From the NCBI GenBank assembly GCA_002293455.1, contig DBDH01000081.1, positions 1 to 43,351 of the forward strand: a stretch of DNA of 43,351 nucleotides, written 5' to 3'. The DNA is from Treponema sp. UBA937 (GTDB lineage Bacteria > Spirochaetota > Spirochaetia > Treponematales > Breznakiellaceae). This document shows positions 17,683-26,562 of this stretch, piece after piece (positions within the stretch are counted from its first letter, which is position 1; every line of letters begins with the position of its first letter). The notes under the pieces were generated by a model. That model was not told the DNA's origin, did no database searches, and worked only from the letters and a program-made list of their open reading frames with translations. Position numbers and translations under genes: made by a program.

Positions 17683-19731
17683 TTATATCTCTTTCAGAGC
17701 TCCACCACCGCGGCGGTCATTACCTGCTTTTTTTGCCGGTCCCCGTTTTTTTGCAGCGGGCTTCTTTTTTGTGTCCACTACGCCCTCGCTGCTCTTTTCG
17801 GGAAGGGCAGGCACATCGCTGGTACTGGCCGGCGCTCCGGCGTTGAGCATATCGAGATACGCGGATCCCGGATCAATTGTACGGCGGGTCTCTTCTTCCG
17901 GCACATCTGAGAATGACTGGTTAATATCCTGGCGGACCGTGGACCGGCGGCGGCTGAACGACGCAAACGCCGCGTCCTGGAATCCCTTGGAAACACCATG
18001 CAGGAATTCGTTCAATACGTTTGCCATGGAATCCAGTGTTGCCTTTTTCCGCTTGATAGAAGTAATGTCCACATCAAGAAGAAGACCGGGCTGGATATGA
18101 TAGGGATTGATGAGGTAATCAAAACGATAGTAATCTCTTTCAAGATCATTCAGACGCTGTTCCATTACCCGGCGTTCAATCGGATACTGGTAATCATACA
18201 TCTTCTTCATTCTTTCCCGCATCAAAATTATTCTGGTGCGAAGCCGGTCTTTTTCATACGTATACGTCCGGTTCATGCGCTCAACTTCGGTTTCGGCAGG
18301 GCGTACAAAAGAGATTTCATCCCAAACCTTGGCGATGGCTTCATACGCGGGCTCGCCGGTTTTTTCTTTGTAGTTCTTATTGATATAAGCCTTGTTTTTG
18401 CCCGCAAGATCTCCATAATCCACGATGGCGTACGATTTCTTGCTCTTGTCGTATACCGTTTGCAGATTGTCCCAAAGATGCATAATCTCGGTTTCAAAGC
18501 TCTTCATCTGGACATCATAGGCTTTCCGTTCTTCGATAAGCTGGGCATTATCGTAGTACTTCATGCGGACCTGATAGCGCTCATCGGGAAGAACCGCGGT
18601 ATCGGTATCTTCATATTCACGGATGATCAGTTCCCTGGCATTTTTAAGGTTTTCGATGTACTGATAGCCCATCTTAGAAGTATCAAGAATCGCGGTGATG
18701 GAGTTAATCGCGGTATTGAAACCCCGGTTCCGGATGTTTTCCATATCGACAATCTTCTTGAGGTTTTCACGGATATTGAGCTGATCAAAGGATTCAGGAT
18801 CAATTTCCGCGCGGAGATCGGAAATCCTTTCCATAAGATTTTTCGCGACAAGAGCGTATCTCTTTGATTTGACATTATCCGCCTCGTCATCGGTGTAATG
18901 CTCAATAGAGTTCATCTTCTTAAAGATGATTTCGCTGTCGGACAATTCTTCAAGCCCCTGATCGATTCTTTCGTCCTTCAATTTTTCGATCTCTTTATCA
19001 ATTTGATCGATGAAGTGTTTCGACAGGAGATCTTTAATGAGATATTCAACCGTTACCTGATAATGGAAAATCGGGCTGATAAGCTCGGAATCCAAAATGT
19101 TTACGGAAAGTTTCACATCGGTAACAGTTTTGGGCTTTTTCAAGTTATCCTTGAAAGAACATTTGACAATAGAATAAGCATTTTCACCGCGGATAAAAGC
19201 TCCGGTATCGGTCTTCTGACGGAGAAGGCTGTTCGTAATGTTTTCAAGATCGTTCACACCACGTTGAATATGCCCCTGAAGATGGCCATACATATTAACC
19301 ATGGATTTTTCGATCTCACCGGTATTGAACTTATCGGCACCGCCGACCGCGTCCAAAAGGTCCGCAATTTCCTTGGGCGTATACCGGGCAAGAACTTTTG
19401 TTTCTTCCTTGTCGATATAATTGCGAATCTTTTTAACCATTTCATCTTCACTGGTAACCATGTACCGGTTGAACATGTTCTGGTAATTTTGGTTAAAATA
19501 GTTATACAGCTTTTCTTTCAAACCGCCCATAACATCAAGACGCTCAAGCACATCTTTGGGCAGCTTTGCGGTCAGATGGTGAATGACCTTGTTGGTCTCT
19601 TCCTCCAAAAGCTGATTAACTTCTTTTTGTTGATCACGATATTCTTGTGCCAATGAATTTCGAGAACCAACCGCGCTCGGCTTCTCCGGATGGAATACAT
19701 TCGGGCTTTTAGGCAGATCAATCGCTCCCAT
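17683..19731 (-). CDS. cfpA: Cytoplasmic filament protein CfpA
   Basis: A 682-residue cytoplasmic protein that I recognise as treponemal CfpA, the subunit of the ribbon-like filaments that run under the inner membrane and are needed for normal cell division in T. denticola. It has no signal peptide. It is rich in charged residues with long helical, coiled-coil-like stretches (for example RIILMRERMKKMYDYQ and the Glu/Lys-rich 240-280 region). The C-terminal ~60 residues are a Pro/Ala/Lys linker ending in KKKPAAKKRGPAKKAG, a basic tail. Length matches the known ~79-kDa protein. AAGGAG precedes the ATG, and a strong terminator follows. The region 19732-19918 is an AT-rich divergent promoter region shared with the vWA gene. 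Confidence 0.88.
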   Translation of the reverse strand: MGAIDLPKSPNVFHPEKPSAVGSRNSLAQEYRDQQKEVNQLLEEETNKVIHHLTAKLPKDVLERLDVMGGLKEKLYNYFNQNYQNMFNRYMVTSEDEMVKKIRNYIDKEETKVLARYTPKEIADLLDAVGGADKFNTGEIEKSMVNMYGHLQGHIQRGVNDLENITNSLLRQKTDTGAFIRGENAYSIVKCSFKDNLKKPKTVTDVKLSVNILDSELISPIFHYQVTVEYLIKDLLSKHFIDQIDKEIEKLKDERIDQGLEELSDSEIIFKKMNSIEHYTDDEADNVKSKRYALVAKNLMERISDLRAEIDPESFDQLNIRENLKKIVDMENIRNRGFNTAINSITAILDTSKMGYQYIENLKNARELIIREYEDTDTAVLPDERYQVRMKYYDNAQLIEERKAYDVQMKSFETEIMHLWDNLQTVYDKSKKSYAIVDYGDLAGKNKAYINKNYKEKTGEPAYEAIAKVWDEISFVRPAETEVERMNRTYTYEKDRLRTRIILMRERMKKMYDYQYPIERRVMEQRLNDLERDYYRFDYLINPYHIQPGLLLDVDITSIKRKKATLDSMANVLNEFLHGVSKGFQDAAFASFSRRRSTVRQDINQSFSDVPEEETRRTIDPGSAYLDMLNAGAPASTSDVPALPEKSSEGVVDTKKKPAAKKRGPAKKAGNDRRGGGALKEI

Positions 19732-19918
19732 ATTCTAACTCCTTTAAGTATGAATTCGTAGACATATCAATTAAACAACGCCGCTATAGCTTCTATTGTA
19801 TCAATTTTTATGGAAAAAAGAAAGCCTTTTTTATTTTATTTGATAAATTTTCCTATTTTTCTTCTAATTTGTCAATTAGTTCTGTTTTTATTTCTAAAAG
19901 TATGGTAGTATTATCTTT

Positions 19919-20497
19919 ATGAGAAGAGAAAAATCTAGATTATTTGTCTTTTTACTCTTGTCGATAATTCCGCTTTCTCTCTGTTTTGGAGGAGATGAAC
20001 GGTCCGGGCCGGCGGAAGTGTACCTTATGTTTGATGGTTCTCTTTCCATGCAAAACAGCCAGGAGAAAGCCGCGGAGTGGGTCAGCGAATATATCGCGGG
20101 TAAAATCCTCCAGGAGAAAGATTCCCTCACTATCTGGTCCGTAGCGGATGTGCCGGTTCTGGAATTTTCCGGTGTTATCGGCAGTCAGGAAGACACAGAT
20201 ACCATTAAAACAATTTTGTCCTCCATAACACTTAAAAGCAGCGCGGGAAATTACCGGGCCGCTTTTAACGAACTTCAAAAGAAAATTATTCCGAATTCTC
20301 AATATACTTATGCTTATGTTATTCTTGTAACGGGAATATCAGGAACAAACGCTTCTCTGTCCGGCGCCGAAACCGCGAATATGTTACGGTATTCAAAGTC
20401 GATGGATTTCCCCGGATGGAAGGTTATGATCGTTGGGCAGGGAATTGAACAGAAAATAAAGTCGGCGGCGGCGGCATATATGAATTCCCAAAGGTAG
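19919..20497 (+). CDS. vWA-domain exported protein (TP0750-like)
   Basis: A 192-residue protein with an N-terminal signal peptide (RLFVFLLLSIIPLSLCFGG) and a single von Willebrand factor A domain. The MIDAS metal site is visible as DGSLS at residues 39-43 (DxSxS). Further landmarks are SLTIWSVADVPVLEFSG and YVILVTGISG. It lies divergent from cfpA, where I recall TP0750 of T. pallidum, a vWA protein reported to act on host fibrin. Whether a gut treponeme uses it in that way is unknown. There is no Shine-Dalgarno sequence, and TATTAT ends 4 bases before the ATG, so a leaderless message is possible. Confidence 0.82.
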   Translation: MRREKSRLFVFLLLSIIPLSLCFGGDERSGPAEVYLMFDGSLSMQNSQEKAAEWVSEYIAGKILQEKDSLTIWSVADVPVLEFSGVIGSQEDTDTIKTILSSITLKSSAGNYRAAFNELQKKIIPNSQYTYAYVILVTGISGTNASLSGAETANMLRYSKSMDFPGWKVMIVGQGIEQKIKSAAAAYMNSQR

Positions 20498-20531
20498 CCT
20501 GGGGCTGAAAAGGGGTTAATATTTGTAAGTT

Positions 20532-21497
20532 ATGCAAAAGGTTTTGGATTTTATACGTACATATACTTCATTTATCCTCTGTACTCATGAAATTCCGGAT
20601 GCCGACGGTATTGGGGCTGAAATACTCCTCGCTTTTATCCTGAAAAAGTTGAGCAAAAAAGTAAGCATTATAAACAGCGTGCCTATCCCTGCCGGGTTTT
20701 CTTTTATGGACCCCGAACATATAATCGAAACATGGGATCCCGCCGAGCATCAATCTTTACTGGAAACATCGGCCTTAATCATCCTTGACACCTCGGACGA
20801 ATACAATATCGGGCGGATTAAAGATGAGGTGCTTCCTTGTGTCCTAGATGTGATTGTCGTAGATCATCATGAGTTGGGGCCCAGAAGCGTTCTTAACGGA
20901 TATATCGATTCTAATGCGGCGTCCACATCGGAAATGATCATGCTTTTGGCAGAGGAACTGCACATTGTTCCTGACCTTACGGCCGCAAAAGCGGTTTTTG
21001 CGGGACTTGTTTACGATACGGGATCGTTTGCCTATATAAAAACCAACATCAACACGTTTAACGCGGCCTTAGCTTTAGTGAAAGGAGGGGTAAAACCCTA
21101 CGATATTTATCAAAATTTGTTTGAAAGCGCGTCCACTGCCGCGCTTATCTTACAAAAAATTGTTTTATCTACGCTGGAAATGCACGCGGACGGGAAAATT
21201 GCGGTGCAGATTTTAAGGAAGGACGATTTGGAATCCGCCGGAGCGGCTCTTGAAGACGCTGAAGGATTTATCAATCTTCCGCTCCGAAGCAAAGAGGTAA
21301 AAGTATCCATCTTGTTGAAAGAGAGCGGAGAGGGGCCTATCCGCTGTTCTCTGCGTTCAAAAGGCGAGGTAAATGTATCAAAGATTGCCCAGCAGTTCAG
21401 CGGCGGAGGACACGCAACCGCCGCGGGGTTCAAAAGCAAATTAGATATTGAACAAACCCTGGAAACCCTGTTGCATAAAGTGGAACAGTTTTTATAA
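20532..21497 (+). CDS. DHH/DHHA1 phosphoesterase, NrnA-like
   Basis: A 321-residue cytoplasmic phosphoesterase. The DHH catalytic signature is at 111-113 in VVDHHELG, preceded by the THEIPDADGIGAE and LDTSDEYNIG metal-binding motifs and followed by GLVYDTGSF. The C-terminal DHHA1 domain has FSGGGHATAAGF. Length and layout match NrnA, which degrades nano-RNA and pAp (and in some bacteria pApA from cyclic di-AMP). It starts 34 bases after the vWA gene and is probably in the same operon. The ribosome binding site is weak. Confidence 0.9.
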   Translation: MQKVLDFIRTYTSFILCTHEIPDADGIGAEILLAFILKKLSKKVSIINSVPIPAGFSFMDPEHIIETWDPAEHQSLLETSALIILDTSDEYNIGRIKDEVLPCVLDVIVVDHHELGPRSVLNGYIDSNAASTSEMIMLLAEELHIVPDLTAAKAVFAGLVYDTGSFAYIKTNINTFNAALALVKGGVKPYDIYQNLFESASTAALILQKIVLSTLEMHADGKIAVQILRKDDLESAGAALEDAEGFINLPLRSKEVKVSILLKESGEGPIRCSLRSKGEVNVSKIAQQFSGGGHATAAGFKSKLDIEQTLETLLHKVEQFL

Positions 21498-21503
21498 TAG
21501 AGT

Positions 21504-21633
21504 GAGCTTGTGCAAAACTCGGTTAGTTTTGCACAAGCTCATGCGATTTCGCGCCTAAAGGCGCGAACTAAAGTTCGGCAAAATACGCATTTTTAAGAGG
21601 TTGAAATTGCAAAAACTGAAGTTTTGCAATTTC
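21504..21633. repeat. Palindrome-rich interspersed element, copy 1
   Basis: About 130 bp, made of a 15-bp perfect hairpin with loop TCGGTTA (21504-21540), a GCGCCTAAAGGCGC hairpin, a CGAACTAAAGTTCG hairpin enclosed by ATGCG/CGCAT, and a 12-bp hairpin GAAATTGCAAAA / TTTTGCAATTTC (21603-21633). Copies with the same block order occur at 29006, 29373 and 40755. Confidence 0.85.
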
Positions 21634-21654
21634 CTCGAGTTATTCGGATAGATC

Positions 21655-23265
21655 ATGGATAAGCATATCATCAAAATTGTAACTCTTTTAGGTTTTATCG
21701 CGGCCGCGCTTATTATTGCGCTTCTTGTTTTTGCTCCGGATGTGATATTCCGTTCACAAAACACAGAAATACAACAGCCGAGGGTTGTTATTCCCAGAAC
21801 TGTTTCCGCCAACGAATTGTCGGTTACGGAAAATAACGCGGAACGAATGGTTTACGAAGAGGTTATGATGTCAAAAGCGGCCATGAATGACGGCGAATAC
21901 CTTTTGGCAGTAATTAATCAGAATTTCGATGAAGATCCCCAAGAAGAACAAATTATCGCGTACCGGAAACCCGCGGAATCGGACGGACCGGTGTACGCGG
22001 CCTATATTGATTTTGACAGCCAAATCGGTTCCTACCGCCGGGTTTGGGAAACCGCGGCCGCCGTCACGAAACCTGGGACTTTAAATATTTACACGGACGA
22101 TTTAATTGGCGACAGAAGTGTATGTCTTGTTATCATGGGGATGAATTCGGCAAATGAACAAACTTTGACGGTTTTTAGAAAAAATTCCGGCCCGGGTCCG
22201 GTTTCCAGTACTGTCCTCAGTCCGGTTTCTGGTCAAAATATAGAGCAGGCTTCCCCTCCAGAATTTGACGCAAATACGGATTTCGGCAACAGCCAGGAAA
22301 TTTTTCATAAGATTGCCGAATTAAGCATTGACGGCTCCATCGTCATAAAAGAAATTCCCCGGTCTACGGCGTATCAAATTATGTTTTCTCCCGGCGACAG
22401 TTATTCGATAGCAGCCTACGGCAGAGATTACGCTTCTTCCAATATAATGGATCAAATTGAAGTTACGTATTCATACAATCCAGTAAACGGATTATATGAA
22501 AGGACTGGAATGGCGAAAATTCCGGGAAGCCAGATTGAACAGCAGCAGGTCAGGGAATTGTTGAGCGGTTCCGCGGGAAAATTTGAATCTTTCATTAATG
22601 GACTTTGGTACGCGGTTTCTCCTCAGGGAAGCCTGAATAAAGATCAGTTTATTTATTTTGATCCTGAAAACCGGGAAATCATTTTTCACGGCGAAGACAC
22701 CTACCAGGTTTTTGTTTGGCAGACATCAACGCCGACCCGTTACGGGCTGCAGATAGGCAGTCAGAATTCGAGCGTAGCCACGCTGATAAGAACCATTTCG
22801 ATTGAGCTTGGATCGTTGGAAAGCGTCCGCATCTCCGTTCGCGAAGATGTCCGGTTAAAAATCGGTGTTTCAACCCCTTGGAACGGGACGTATCGGAAGG
22901 CAAATATAGCGGAATTGTCCGATTTTCCCCGGAATGAGCCGGCGGTCTCTCATTTTGACGCGGTGTATGAAGGATATATCGGCAGAATCGCTTTTTCGGA
23001 AGACGGCGCTTATCAATTGACAAACGGCGCCAGTCTCCAACAAGGAATGTATGCCTTTTTCACGATGGATGATATGGAATTTCTGGAGCTAAGACCCGTA
23101 AATATCCTTGATATTACGCGGGATATATACCGGGTTGAAAGACCGGCAGAAACGGAAAGCATTTCATCCGCCGGAGAGCTGACTCTTCACCGGGTGAGGA
23201 TCGGTACGAGAAGGGTTCAGGAACTCCACGAAGCGGCAATATCGCTGACCAAGGCGGAGGAATGA
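21655..23265 (+). CDS. Membrane-anchored protein, possibly pallilysin-related
   Basis: A 536-residue protein with an N-terminal signal anchor (IIKIVTLLGFIAAALIIALLVFAP) and a large extracytoplasmic part. Residues 55-270 read as repeating strands (EYLLAVINQNFDEDPQEEQIIAYR, with FG-GAP-like acidic turns). Residues 330-500 look like a lipocalin- or barrel-like sheet region with many YxGxI/FSEDG turns. There is no HEXXH metalloprotease motif. Position after cfpA, vWA and DHH genes suggests the treponemal pallilysin-related adhesin group, which I assign from context more than sequence. It follows a repeat element; no good ribosome binding site is seen. Confidence 0.6.
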   Translation: MDKHIIKIVTLLGFIAAALIIALLVFAPDVIFRSQNTEIQQPRVVIPRTVSANELSVTENNAERMVYEEVMMSKAAMNDGEYLLAVINQNFDEDPQEEQIIAYRKPAESDGPVYAAYIDFDSQIGSYRRVWETAAAVTKPGTLNIYTDDLIGDRSVCLVIMGMNSANEQTLTVFRKNSGPGPVSSTVLSPVSGQNIEQASPPEFDANTDFGNSQEIFHKIAELSIDGSIVIKEIPRSTAYQIMFSPGDSYSIAAYGRDYASSNIMDQIEVTYSYNPVNGLYERTGMAKIPGSQIEQQQVRELLSGSAGKFESFINGLWYAVSPQGSLNKDQFIYFDPENREIIFHGEDTYQVFVWQTSTPTRYGLQIGSQNSSVATLIRTISIELGSLESVRISVREDVRLKIGVSTPWNGTYRKANIAELSDFPRNEPAVSHFDAVYEGYIGRIAFSEDGAYQLTNGASLQQGMYAFFTMDDMEFLELRPVNILDITRDIYRVERPAETESISSAGELTLHRVRIGTRRVQELHEAAISLTKAEE

Positions 23266-23341
23266 TCGAAATGGTCTTCGTTCAGTAAAGGGAAAGCCGG
23301 CACACGGACGCTGTATTTCATACATTTCCTCTGTATCGATA

Positions 23342-24325
23342 TTACATATCACGAAACACGGGAAAAGATTCAAATCCCGCGTCTTTTAAGATCATGATAG
23401 TTTGATTCGCGTCGGAGCCGGGGGAAAGGGTTACCTGCCAGTACATCGTTCCGGAAACATTTTTCGGGGAAACGGCCGCGGTAAAGCCCTTTGCTTTCAG
23501 GCGTTCGACCATAGCTTCCGCGTTTTCTTGCTGGCTGTACAACCCGGCTTGAATCAATACGGGGGAATCCTGTCCGGGCGGAGCTGCTTCGGTCCCAGGG
23601 CTGATATTCGCAGGCGCCGGAATTTCTGTTGAAGGATTTGTTACCGGATCGGAAAAAACCAATTGGTCACGGCCGGGGAAGAGGAACCACATGGGAGTAA
23701 GAGCCGGAATGACGGATGTATCTTCCCGCGCGAGCCTGGTTTCCAGACTTTCCGGAAAATCGGAAATGAGTTTTGTTTTATACTGTTCACTGCCGGAGAT
23801 TTTCCAAAGAAGGTAATATATTCCCGGCCGCGATGACGCATACTCAGGATTTTCCAAGAAAGTGAGCAAGGCGGGAAAGCCTTGTTCGCCGTCACGGAGA
23901 ACCTCTATCTGGGCGGAAAGATAGCGGGCATCTTTTTGGCTTTGCGCGTCCCGGCCTGTAAGCAGGATCATTTTAAGCGCGGCATCAGCTTTGTCGTATT
24001 CAGCCATGGCCGCCAAACAAACGGCGCTCCGCAGAAGGGCATAATCATCGCGTTTATTCGCTTCCGCGAAAGAGGCTTCGTTCCAGGTCCGGGCGGCGTC
24101 TTCGATGTTTCCGGTCATTTCGAGCAGACGGGCTTTTTCACTGAGGGCATCTTTTTGGACAGCGTCATCAATATCGGCGTCCTGGATGAGCGCGTCGAGG
24201 CGCTGGATTTCGGAAACGAGGGAACCCGCGGGACCGTAGTCCTCGGCAGACAAAACAGAAACAAAGAGAAAAGAGAAAAGAGAAAAGAGAAAAGAGAAAC
24301 TGTTCCGGAAATTAATCGATCCCAT
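23342..24325 (-). CDS. SPOR-domain exported protein with helical repeats
   Basis: A 327-residue exported protein, taking the ATG at 24325 as the start because it gives a signal peptide directly (NSFSFLFSLFSFLFVSVLSA). The mature part begins with TPR/alpha-helical repeats (about 30-190, for example AARTWNEASFAEANKRDDYALL), then a Pro-rich linker. The C-terminal ~75 residues are a SPOR domain (VLIQAGLYSQQENAEAMVERLKAKGF ... MYWQVTLSPG), which binds denuded peptidoglycan at division sites. It overlaps the LapA-like gene by 14 bases. A heptanucleotide repeat lies in the signal-peptide codons. Confidence 0.82.
   Translation of the reverse strand: MGSINFRNSFSFLFSLFSFLFVSVLSAEDYGPAGSLVSEIQRLDALIQDADIDDAVQKDALSEKARLLEMTGNIEDAARTWNEASFAEANKRDDYALLRSAVCLAAMAEYDKADAALKMILLTGRDAQSQKDARYLSAQIEVLRDGEQGFPALLTFLENPEYASSRPGIYYLLWKISGSEQYKTKLISDFPESLETRLAREDTSVIPALTPMWFLFPGRDQLVFSDPVTNPSTEIPAPANISPGTEAAPPGQDSPVLIQAGLYSQQENAEAMVERLKAKGFTAAVSPKNVSGTMYWQVTLSPGSDANQTIMILKDAGFESFPVFRDM
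24263..24299. repeat. Heptanucleotide tandem repeat inside a signal-peptide coding region
   Basis: Five GAG units spaced exactly 7 bases apart (unit GAGAAAA on the plus strand, TTTTCTC on the coding strand). It encodes the FSFLFSLFSFLF core of the SPOR protein's signal peptide. As 7 is not a multiple of 3, gain or loss of one unit would shift the frame. Confidence 0.9.
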
Positions 24326-24653
24326 AATCACTTTGATTAACTTCGGCAGCCGAGGCTTTCGCTTTTTTGCTTCGTCTCTTCGGTTCCGGTTTTGGAGTAT
24401 CAAGCGCGGGAACTTCGCTGTTTTCCGCGGGCGGCGCTTTTTGTTTGCTTTTTTTCTTTAGCTTGAACGAAAGCACAAAAGGGATCGCGCAGAGCATTCC
24501 GAAAATGAAAGAAGCGAAAGTTGTAAGATATACCGGAACTTGTTCAAATTCGGTAAATCCAAACGAGATCGTACAGCTGTTTTCCAGATTAAATCCAATA
24601 AATACGAGGAAAATCGCAAAGAGAAGTATAAATCCTAATAATCTCCACGGCAT
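24312..24653 (-). CDS. LapA-domain (DUF1049) small membrane protein
   Basis: A 113-residue inner-membrane protein. The first ~60 residues contain two membrane segments (LLGFILLFAIFLVFIGFNL and VYLTTFASFIFGMLCAIPFV) with the NLEN turn between them, the pattern of LapA/YciS-type proteins linked to envelope assembly. The C-terminal half is a Lys/Pro/Ala-rich cytoplasmic tail. GGAG lies before the ATG. It sits between miaB (75 bases upstream) and the SPOR gene (14-base overlap). Confidence 0.8.
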   Translation of the reverse strand: MPWRLLGFILLFAIFLVFIGFNLENSCTISFGFTEFEQVPVYLTTFASFIFGMLCAIPFVLSFKLKKKSKQKAPPAENSEVPALDTPKPEPKRRSKKAKASAAEVNQSDYGID

Positions 24654-24728
24654 GTTTTACTCCATATATCAATTATCAACTAACAATTAGCAAAAAAGAG
24701 CATCTTCTCATTGCTGACTGCTCATTTT

Positions 24729-26045
24729 TCATTGCCCGATGAGCCTTGCGCGGAAGGTACTGCCTTTCAGGCTCAAAAACTCCGTCCGTACAAAGGAACC
24801 GATCAACGGCGCGTCTCCGGGGAACACCACCATTTCATCCCGTTCAGTTCTTCCTATTAATTCATCGGCATGTTTGCGGGAAATTCCTTCAACTAAAATC
24901 TTTTCTTTTGATCCGATGCGCGCTTTTAATAATTGTAAGGTATGAGCCTTTTGTAATGCAATCACCCCGGCTAATCTTTTTCGTTTTACGGCCTCGGAAA
25001 TACGGCCGGGGAGCTTATAGGCTTCGGTGCCTTCGCGGGGATTGTAATGGTACATGTAGGAATAGAGGAATTTGACTTCTTCCATGAGGCTGAAAACGGC
25101 GTCCACGTCTTCGTCGGTTTCACCGGGGAAGCCGATGAGGATGTCGGTGGAAAGGGAAATATCCGGCATCGCTTCCCGGATTTCGGCGACAAGATCGAGG
25201 TACTGTTCCCGTGTATAACGCCGATTCATCTTTTCAAGGACGGCGTTCGATCCATGCTGTACACAGAGGTGAAGATGCCTGCAAAAGACGGGGTTCTCCG
25301 CCATCACTTTGACAGCCCTGGATGATAAATCTTTGGGATGGCTTGAAAGGAAGCGGACCCATTCGATGGAGAGTCCTTGTACTTCTTCGGCAATCATCTC
25401 AAGGAGGTCGGGAAAATCGAAGTGTCTGCCGTTTTCTTCCCATTTATAGGAATTGACGTTTTGCCCCAAAAGGGTAACTTCCCGGACGCCTTTATCCGAC
25501 AAAAACCGGAGTTCTTGCTTTATGGACTGAGGTGAGCGGGATACTTCCCTGCCCCGGACATAGGGGACGATGCAATATGAACAAAAATTGTCGCAGCCGT
25601 GCATGATGGGTACAAAACTGCGGAACTGTCCGTCTTCCAGGTGGGACGATGAAAAGGCGAATGCCGGCTTTTCATCGCTTTGTTCCAGGACGCTCCCCTT
25701 CTCTACCGCGTCCAGGATGAGGGGGAAAAGGGAGCGGGCATGGGTTCCCATGACGTAATCTACGGCTTTGAATTGCCGCTTGAGGCCGTCTCCCAGGCGT
25801 TCCGCCATACAGCCTGCCACAACAAGGGTGAAAGGGCGCTTTTTTTTCCGCGCTTCATAGTGGGCAAGACGGCCCATTACCCTTGTTTCGGCGGTAATAC
25901 GCACAGAACAAGTGTTAATCACGATTAAATCGGCGGCATCGGCGTTATCGGAAGCCGTCCAGCCCCTTTCGGAGAGAACAAGCATAAGCGCGGCCGATTC
26001 CGCGGAGTTCATCTGACAGCCGTAAGTCTCAAAGAAATATGTCAT
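24729..26045 (-). CDS. miaB: tRNA methylthiotransferase MiaB
   Basis: A 438-residue radical-SAM enzyme that adds the methylthio group to i6A37 of tRNAs reading UNN codons. The N-terminal UPF0004 domain carries the cluster cysteines Cys10 (GCQMNSAES), Cys46 (NTCSV) and Cys79 (GCMAER). The radical-SAM cluster is C151xxxC155xxC158 in HGCDNFCSYCIVPYVRG. A C-terminal TRAM domain is present around ILVEGISRK to VRTEFLSLKG. Length is typical. A 13-bp hairpin abuts the start codon and includes the only candidate ribosome binding site. Confidence 0.96.
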   Translation of the reverse strand: MTYFFETYGCQMNSAESAALMLVLSERGWTASDNADAADLIVINTCSVRITAETRVMGRLAHYEARKKKRPFTLVVAGCMAERLGDGLKRQFKAVDYVMGTHARSLFPLILDAVEKGSVLEQSDEKPAFAFSSSHLEDGQFRSFVPIMHGCDNFCSYCIVPYVRGREVSRSPQSIKQELRFLSDKGVREVTLLGQNVNSYKWEENGRHFDFPDLLEMIAEEVQGLSIEWVRFLSSHPKDLSSRAVKVMAENPVFCRHLHLCVQHGSNAVLEKMNRRYTREQYLDLVAEIREAMPDISLSTDILIGFPGETDEDVDAVFSLMEEVKFLYSYMYHYNPREGTEAYKLPGRISEAVKRKRLAGVIALQKAHTLQLLKARIGSKEKILVEGISRKHADELIGRTERDEMVVFPGDAPLIGSFVRTEFLSLKGSTFRARLIGQ

Positions 26046-26048
26046 AAC

Positions 26049-26078
26049 AACCTCTAAAAACCTCAGTTTTTAGAGGTT
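26049..26078 (-). promoter_or_regulatory. Hairpin covering the miaB ribosome binding site
   Basis: A perfect 13-bp stem (AACCTCTAAAAAC / GTTTTTAGAGGTT) with a 4-base loop, ending 3 bases before the miaB ATG on the minus strand. Its 3' arm contains the AGAGG that would bind the ribosome. Confidence 0.6.
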
Positions 26079-26155
26079 TTCCTTAGATGCTTATTGGAAA
26101 TTTTTCATTTCATTTAAATAGAACAACAAAATTAAAAATCTCCACGGTATCTTCT

Positions 26156-26174
26156 ATAAACTAACCGAGTTTAT
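26156..26174. repeat. Small hairpin with the TAACCGA loop of the interspersed element
   Basis: ATAAAC-TAACCGA-GTTTAT has the same 7-base loop and flanking AAAC/GTTT as the larger palindromic elements. It lies just after the stop of the small membrane protein gene, where it could act as a terminator. Confidence 0.55.
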
Positions 26175-26184
26175 GAAGGATGCC

Positions 26185-26562
26185 TCACGATCTGGCTTTC
26201 AGCCCCTTGATAAATTGTATGCCTTTCCAGATGCCAAGACCGAAGAGCCCCAGGGTTGCGGCTCCGAGACAGAATCCGGCTAATCCTCCCACTATCGGGA
26301 TTTCTGAAAGGATAAAGAGTCCTCCGACAATAGCGGCAACGATTCCGGCTTTTTTGTCTTCCCGGTCCTTGGTAATAAGGGGGGCTCCAAGTCCCGCGGC
26401 GGCCGCGATGACTCCGACGGCAATGGTAAGCCAGGTAGGAAAGGCTCCGACAAGAAGCAGGACTAGGCCTCCTGCGAGGCATCCGACGGCGGCGACACCC
26501 TGTTTTGCCAGCACACTGGTTGGGGTGTACTCATCATTTTTCTGCGGTACTAAATCACTCAT
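26185..26562 (-). CDS. Small membrane protein of unknown function
   Basis: A 125-residue protein with a polar ~20-residue N-terminus and three or four glycine/alanine-rich membrane segments (GVAAVGCLAGGLVLLLVGAF, TIAVGVIAAAAGLGAPL, GIVAAIVGGLFILSEIPIVG, CLGAATLGLFGLGIWKG). A perfect AAGGAG lies 7 bases before the ATG, inside the last codons of folE2, which it overlaps by 8 bases. No family was recognised; coupling with folE2 may be only organisational. Confidence 0.75.
   Translation of the reverse strand: MSDLVPQKNDEYTPTSVLAKQGVAAVGCLAGGLVLLLVGAFPTWLTIAVGVIAAAAGLGAPLITKDREDKKAGIVAAIVGGLFILSEIPIVGGLAGFCLGAATLGLFGLGIWKGIQFIKGLKARS

Noticed and set aside
21655..23265. Active pallilysin-type metalloprotease
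   Set aside because: No HEXXH motif is present, so only a loose relation to the pallilysin-related group is suggested.
24263..24299. CRISPR array or direct-repeat locus
   Set aside because: The repeat is a simple 7-base tandem without spacers and lies in a coding sequence.
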